DNA of 10,070 nt. It comes from Lonsdalea britannica. GTDB taxonomy: Bacteria > Pseudomonadota > Gammaproteobacteria > Enterobacterales > Enterobacteriaceae. The position numbers and the translations under genes were made by a program. Of this stretch, positions 8,698 through 10,070 are shown in pieces (position 1 is the stretch's first letter; each line of letters opens with the position of its first letter). The stretch is from contig NZ_CAMKXG010000125.1 in the NCBI RefSeq assembly GCF_946477055.1, positions 1 through 10,070 of the forward strand. The letters are read 5' to 3'. The notes beneath the pieces were generated by a model. That model was not told where the DNA came from, did not search any database, and saw only the letters and a list, made by a program, of their open reading frames with translations.

Positions 8698-8777
8698 TAT
8701 GATTACTATGACAATTGCCCTATCGCTATAGTTTTTAACAACCAAGTCAAACTAATGAGTAATTACGCTAATAGGTC

Positions 8778-8792
8778 ATTGGTATTACCAAT
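8778..8792. promoter_or_regulatory. PdhR operator 2 (upstream)
   Basis: ATTGGTATTACCAAT is a perfect 15-bp palindrome with the same core as operator 1. Its centre is 141 bp from that of operator 1, near -123 for pdhR and about 320 bp upstream of the predicted aroP start. It may assist pdhR repression by looping or act on transcription toward aroP. LldR recognises a similar sequence, so the binding protein is inferred. Confidence 0.8.
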
Positions 8793-8838
8793 ATTTCCCA
8801 CGCCGTCGCTGTAACTTTTCATGAACAAAACTCTAGCA

Positions 8839-8852
8839 GCTGAAACGATTAA
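8839..8852. promoter_or_regulatory. Cra (FruR)-like site
   Basis: GCTGAAACGATTAA matches every position of the degenerate Cra consensus as I know it (RSTGAAWCSNTHHW). Its left half GCTGAAACG is typical, but the right half is not a full mirror. It lies about 180 bp upstream of the predicted pdhR start. Cra links fructose 1-phosphate or fructose 1,6-bisphosphate levels to central carbon genes, so a role here would be sensible. Confidence 0.45.
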
Positions 8853-8884
8853 ATCCTCCATAACGGAATAAAAACCGCATTTAT

Positions 8885-8900
8885 TGCATAATAATTCACA
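8885..8900. promoter_or_regulatory. weak CRP-like half site
   Basis: TGCAT-AATAAT-TCACA has one perfect CRP half (TCACA, 8896-8900) at the right spacing. The other half matches only TG of TGTGA. This is a marginal match, listed because CRP is known to affect the PDH operon in E. coli. Confidence 0.2.
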
Positions 8901-9069
8901 TAGACGTCAACATTGAACTATTCGCATTCAAATTAAATGTTAAGCATTACATGACAATTACAGGATAGAACCCGCGGAAGGTATCGAAAAGGTAACGGGG
9001 AGTTTTTGGTTTGGCTTTGGACCACACAACGAATAAATCAGTGCAATTATCGGCACTTATCACTATTCT

Positions 9070-9098
9070 CTGACCAACGGTAGTAGGAAGGTTATTTT
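9070..9098 (+). promoter_or_regulatory. candidate aroP promoter
   Basis: CTGACC (9070-9075, 4/6) and TATTTT (9093-9098, 4/6) are 17 bases apart. They predict a start near 9105 and a leader of about 97 nt that contains both TyrR-like boxes. Confidence 0.45.
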
Positions 9099-9112
9099 CT
9101 TCTCTCCGCAGT

Positions 9113-9130
9113 CGTAAACTTAAAACAACA
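9113..9130. promoter_or_regulatory. TyrR-box-like site 1 (aroP leader)
   Basis: CGTAAA-N6-ACAACA resembles the TyrR box TGTAAA-N6-TTTACA. It keeps the key G and C 15 positions apart (9114 and 9129), with GTAAA on the left and ACA on the right. It begins about 9 bases past the predicted aroP start. Confidence 0.4.
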
Positions 9131-9134
9131 CCAA

Positions 9135-9152
9135 TGTAAAGCTGCCAACACT
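9135..9152. promoter_or_regulatory. TyrR-box-like site 2 (aroP leader)
   Basis: TGTAAA-N6-AACACT has a perfect left half and keeps the invariant G (9136) and C (9151), but its right half is poor. It is 22 bp centre to centre from site 1, about two helical turns, the tandem strong/weak layout known for TyrR-controlled transport genes. Confidence 0.42.
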
Positions 9153-9201
9153 TTGGCGGTGCTCTCAAGACTTTCATATAGATAGGCAGAAGGTAAAAGC
9201 C

Positions 9202-10070
9202 ATGCAAAATCAACAAGACGGAACGCTAAAGCGTGGATTAAAAAACCGTCATATCCAGTTGATTGCTCTCGGCGGTGCAGTGGGAACGGGACTGTTTCTC
9301 GGTATCGCACAGACAATCAAAATGGCGGGACCTTCAGTTCTGCTGGGCTACGCTATCGGCGGTATTATCGCGTTCTTCATCATGCGTCAGCTGGGGGAGA
9401 TGTCGGTTGAGGAACCTGTAGCAGGCTCTTTCAGCCACTTCGCTTACAAATATTGGGGTAACTTTGCCGGATTCGCCTCAGGTTGGAACTATTGGGTGCT
9501 GTACGTTCTCGTGGCGATGGCCGAGCTCAGCGCCGTCGGCATCTACGTTCAGTATTGGTGGCCAAGTATCCCGACCTGGGTTTCCGCCGCCGTCTTCTTC
9601 ATGGTCATCAACGCCATCAACCTCGCTAACGTGAAGATTTACGGGGAAATGGAGTTCTGGTTCGCCCTGATTAAGGTGAGCGCCATCATCGGCATGATCG
9701 CTTTCGGCGGCTGGCTATTGTTCAGCGGACATGGCGGCCCCGAAGCCACGGTAACTAACCTGTGGAATCAGGGCGGGTTCTTCCCTAACGGGATCATGGG
9801 CCTGGTCATGGCGATGGCGGTTATCATGTTCTCCTTCGGCGGCCTGGAGCTTGTCGGCATCACCGCAGCAGAAGCGGACGATCCTGAAAAAAGCATTCCT
9901 CGCGCCACCAATCAGGTGATCTACCGCATCCTGATTTTCTACATCGGCTCCCTGACGATTCTGCTGTCATTGTATCCGTGGGGCAAAGTCGTAGAAGGCG
10001 GCAGCCCTTTCGTGATGATTTTCCATGAGCTAAACAGCGATGTAGTCGCCACTATCCTGAACGTTGTCGT
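9202..10070 (+). CDS. aroP: aromatic amino acid permease AroP, 5' part (cut by the window edge)
   Basis: The first 289 of about 457 codons are present. The product is an inner-membrane APC-superfamily (AAT family) proton symporter for phenylalanine, tyrosine and tryptophan. It opens with LKRGLKNRHIQLIALGGAVG and the substrate-site GTGLFLG (28-34), followed by RQLGEMSVEEPVAGSFSHFA and FSFGGLELVGITAAEADDPE. About seven hydrophobic segments are visible: roughly 17-37, 45-65, 96-118, 124-142, 153-175, 197-220 and 240-260. Tyr101 in NYWVLYVLV is the AroP-type residue I recall as linked to tryptophan transport, while PheP has Phe there. Position beside pdhR also says AroP. Several stretches are nonetheless PheP-like (MAGPSVLLGY, IIGMIAFGGWLLFSGHGG, SPFVMIFHELNSDVVA). 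The ATG at 9202 follows AGAAGG (9188-9193) by 8 bases. Regulation is probably by TyrR. The C-terminal third is outside the window. Confidence 0.93.
   Translation, partial: MQNQQDGTLKRGLKNRHIQLIALGGAVGTGLFLGIAQTIKMAGPSVLLGYAIGGIIAFFIMRQLGEMSVEEPVAGSFSHFAYKYWGNFAGFASGWNYWVLYVLVAMAELSAVGIYVQYWWPSIPTWVSAAVFFMVINAINLANVKIYGEMEFWFALIKVSAIIGMIAFGGWLLFSGHGGPEATVTNLWNQGGFFPNGIMGLVMAMAVIMFSFGGLELVGITAAEADDPEKSIPRATNQVIYRILIFYIGSLTILLSLYPWGKVVEGGSPFVMIFHELNSDVVATILNVV

Larger units (their letters stand above)
8604..9201. promoter_or_regulatory. divergent pdhR / aroP control region
   Basis: This is a 598-base AT-rich gap without a convincing gene. From the pdhR side it holds a PdhR palindrome, a candidate pdhR promoter, a second PdhR palindrome, a Cra-like site and a weak CRP-like site. 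On the aroP side are a candidate promoter, two TyrR-box-like sites and the aroP ribosome-binding site. Between about 8901 and 9069 I see nothing I can name. Short open frames here lack ribosome-binding sites. Confidence 0.8.

Noticed and set aside
8755..8814. A 19-codon plus-strand frame that could be a leader peptide
   Set aside because: It has no ribosome-binding site, it runs through PdhR operator 2, and no run of regulatory codons is seen.
9040..9057. AGTGC...GCACT inverted repeat upstream of aroP
   Set aside because: It has only a 5-bp arm with an 8-base centre and no match to an operator I know. It is likely to be chance.
8947..9316. Two minus-strand open frames (89 and 74 codons) over the aroP leader and start
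   Set aside because: They overlap aroP and its control sites, lack ribosome-binding sites and resemble no known protein.

Overview
This window is an enterobacterial chromosome segment. It carries the pyruvate dehydrogenase (PDH) locus pdhR-aceE-aceF-lpdA on the minus strand. It is flanked by the start of a divergent aromatic amino acid permease gene (aroP, plus strand, cut by the right edge) and by a convergent MmgE/PrpD-family gene (plus strand) at the left edge. Protein lengths match the E. coli ones as I know them: PdhR 254, AceE 887, AceF 629 against 630, and Lpd 474 residues. The N terminus of PdhR also reads like the E. coli protein. The order aroP < > pdhR > aceE > aceF > lpdA is the Enterobacterales arrangement. 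An MmgE/PrpD gene next to lpdA, where E. coli has acnB further on, suggests a non-Escherichia member, perhaps Pectobacteriaceae (Dickeya/Brenneria-like). That family-level guess is not proved here.

Layout from left to right. 12-1349 (+): MmgE/PrpD protein, possibly starting before the window. 1350-1484: convergent gap with a bidirectional terminator. 1485-2909 (-): lpdA (E3). 2910-3132: gap with a candidate lpdA promoter, an ArcA-like repeat, and a GC-rich hairpin just after aceF. 3133-5022 (-): aceF (E2, three lipoyl domains). 5037-7700 (-): aceE (E1). 7701-7838: gap with a long imperfect hairpin. 7839-8603 (-): pdhR. 8604-9201: a 598-base divergent control region. 9202 to the end (+): aroP.

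PdhR senses pyruvate. Without pyruvate it represses its own operon through a perfect 17-bp palindrome, which lies at +11 to +27 of the promoter I predict. AceE, AceF and Lpd assemble into the complex that converts pyruvate, CoA and NAD+ to acetyl-CoA, CO2 and NADH. Lpd also serves 2-oxoglutarate dehydrogenase and the glycine cleavage system, which fits its separate promoter.

The genes are conserved housekeeping genes and I see no new gene system. The main points of interest are regulatory. A second perfect PdhR-type palindrome lies 141 bp upstream of the first. A Cra-consensus match and a tandem pair of TyrR-box-like sites lie in the aroP leader. A 57-nt hairpin separates pdhR from aceE. AroP carries several PheP-like stretches. 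I see no tRNA, rRNA, CRISPR array, insertion sequence or phage element.
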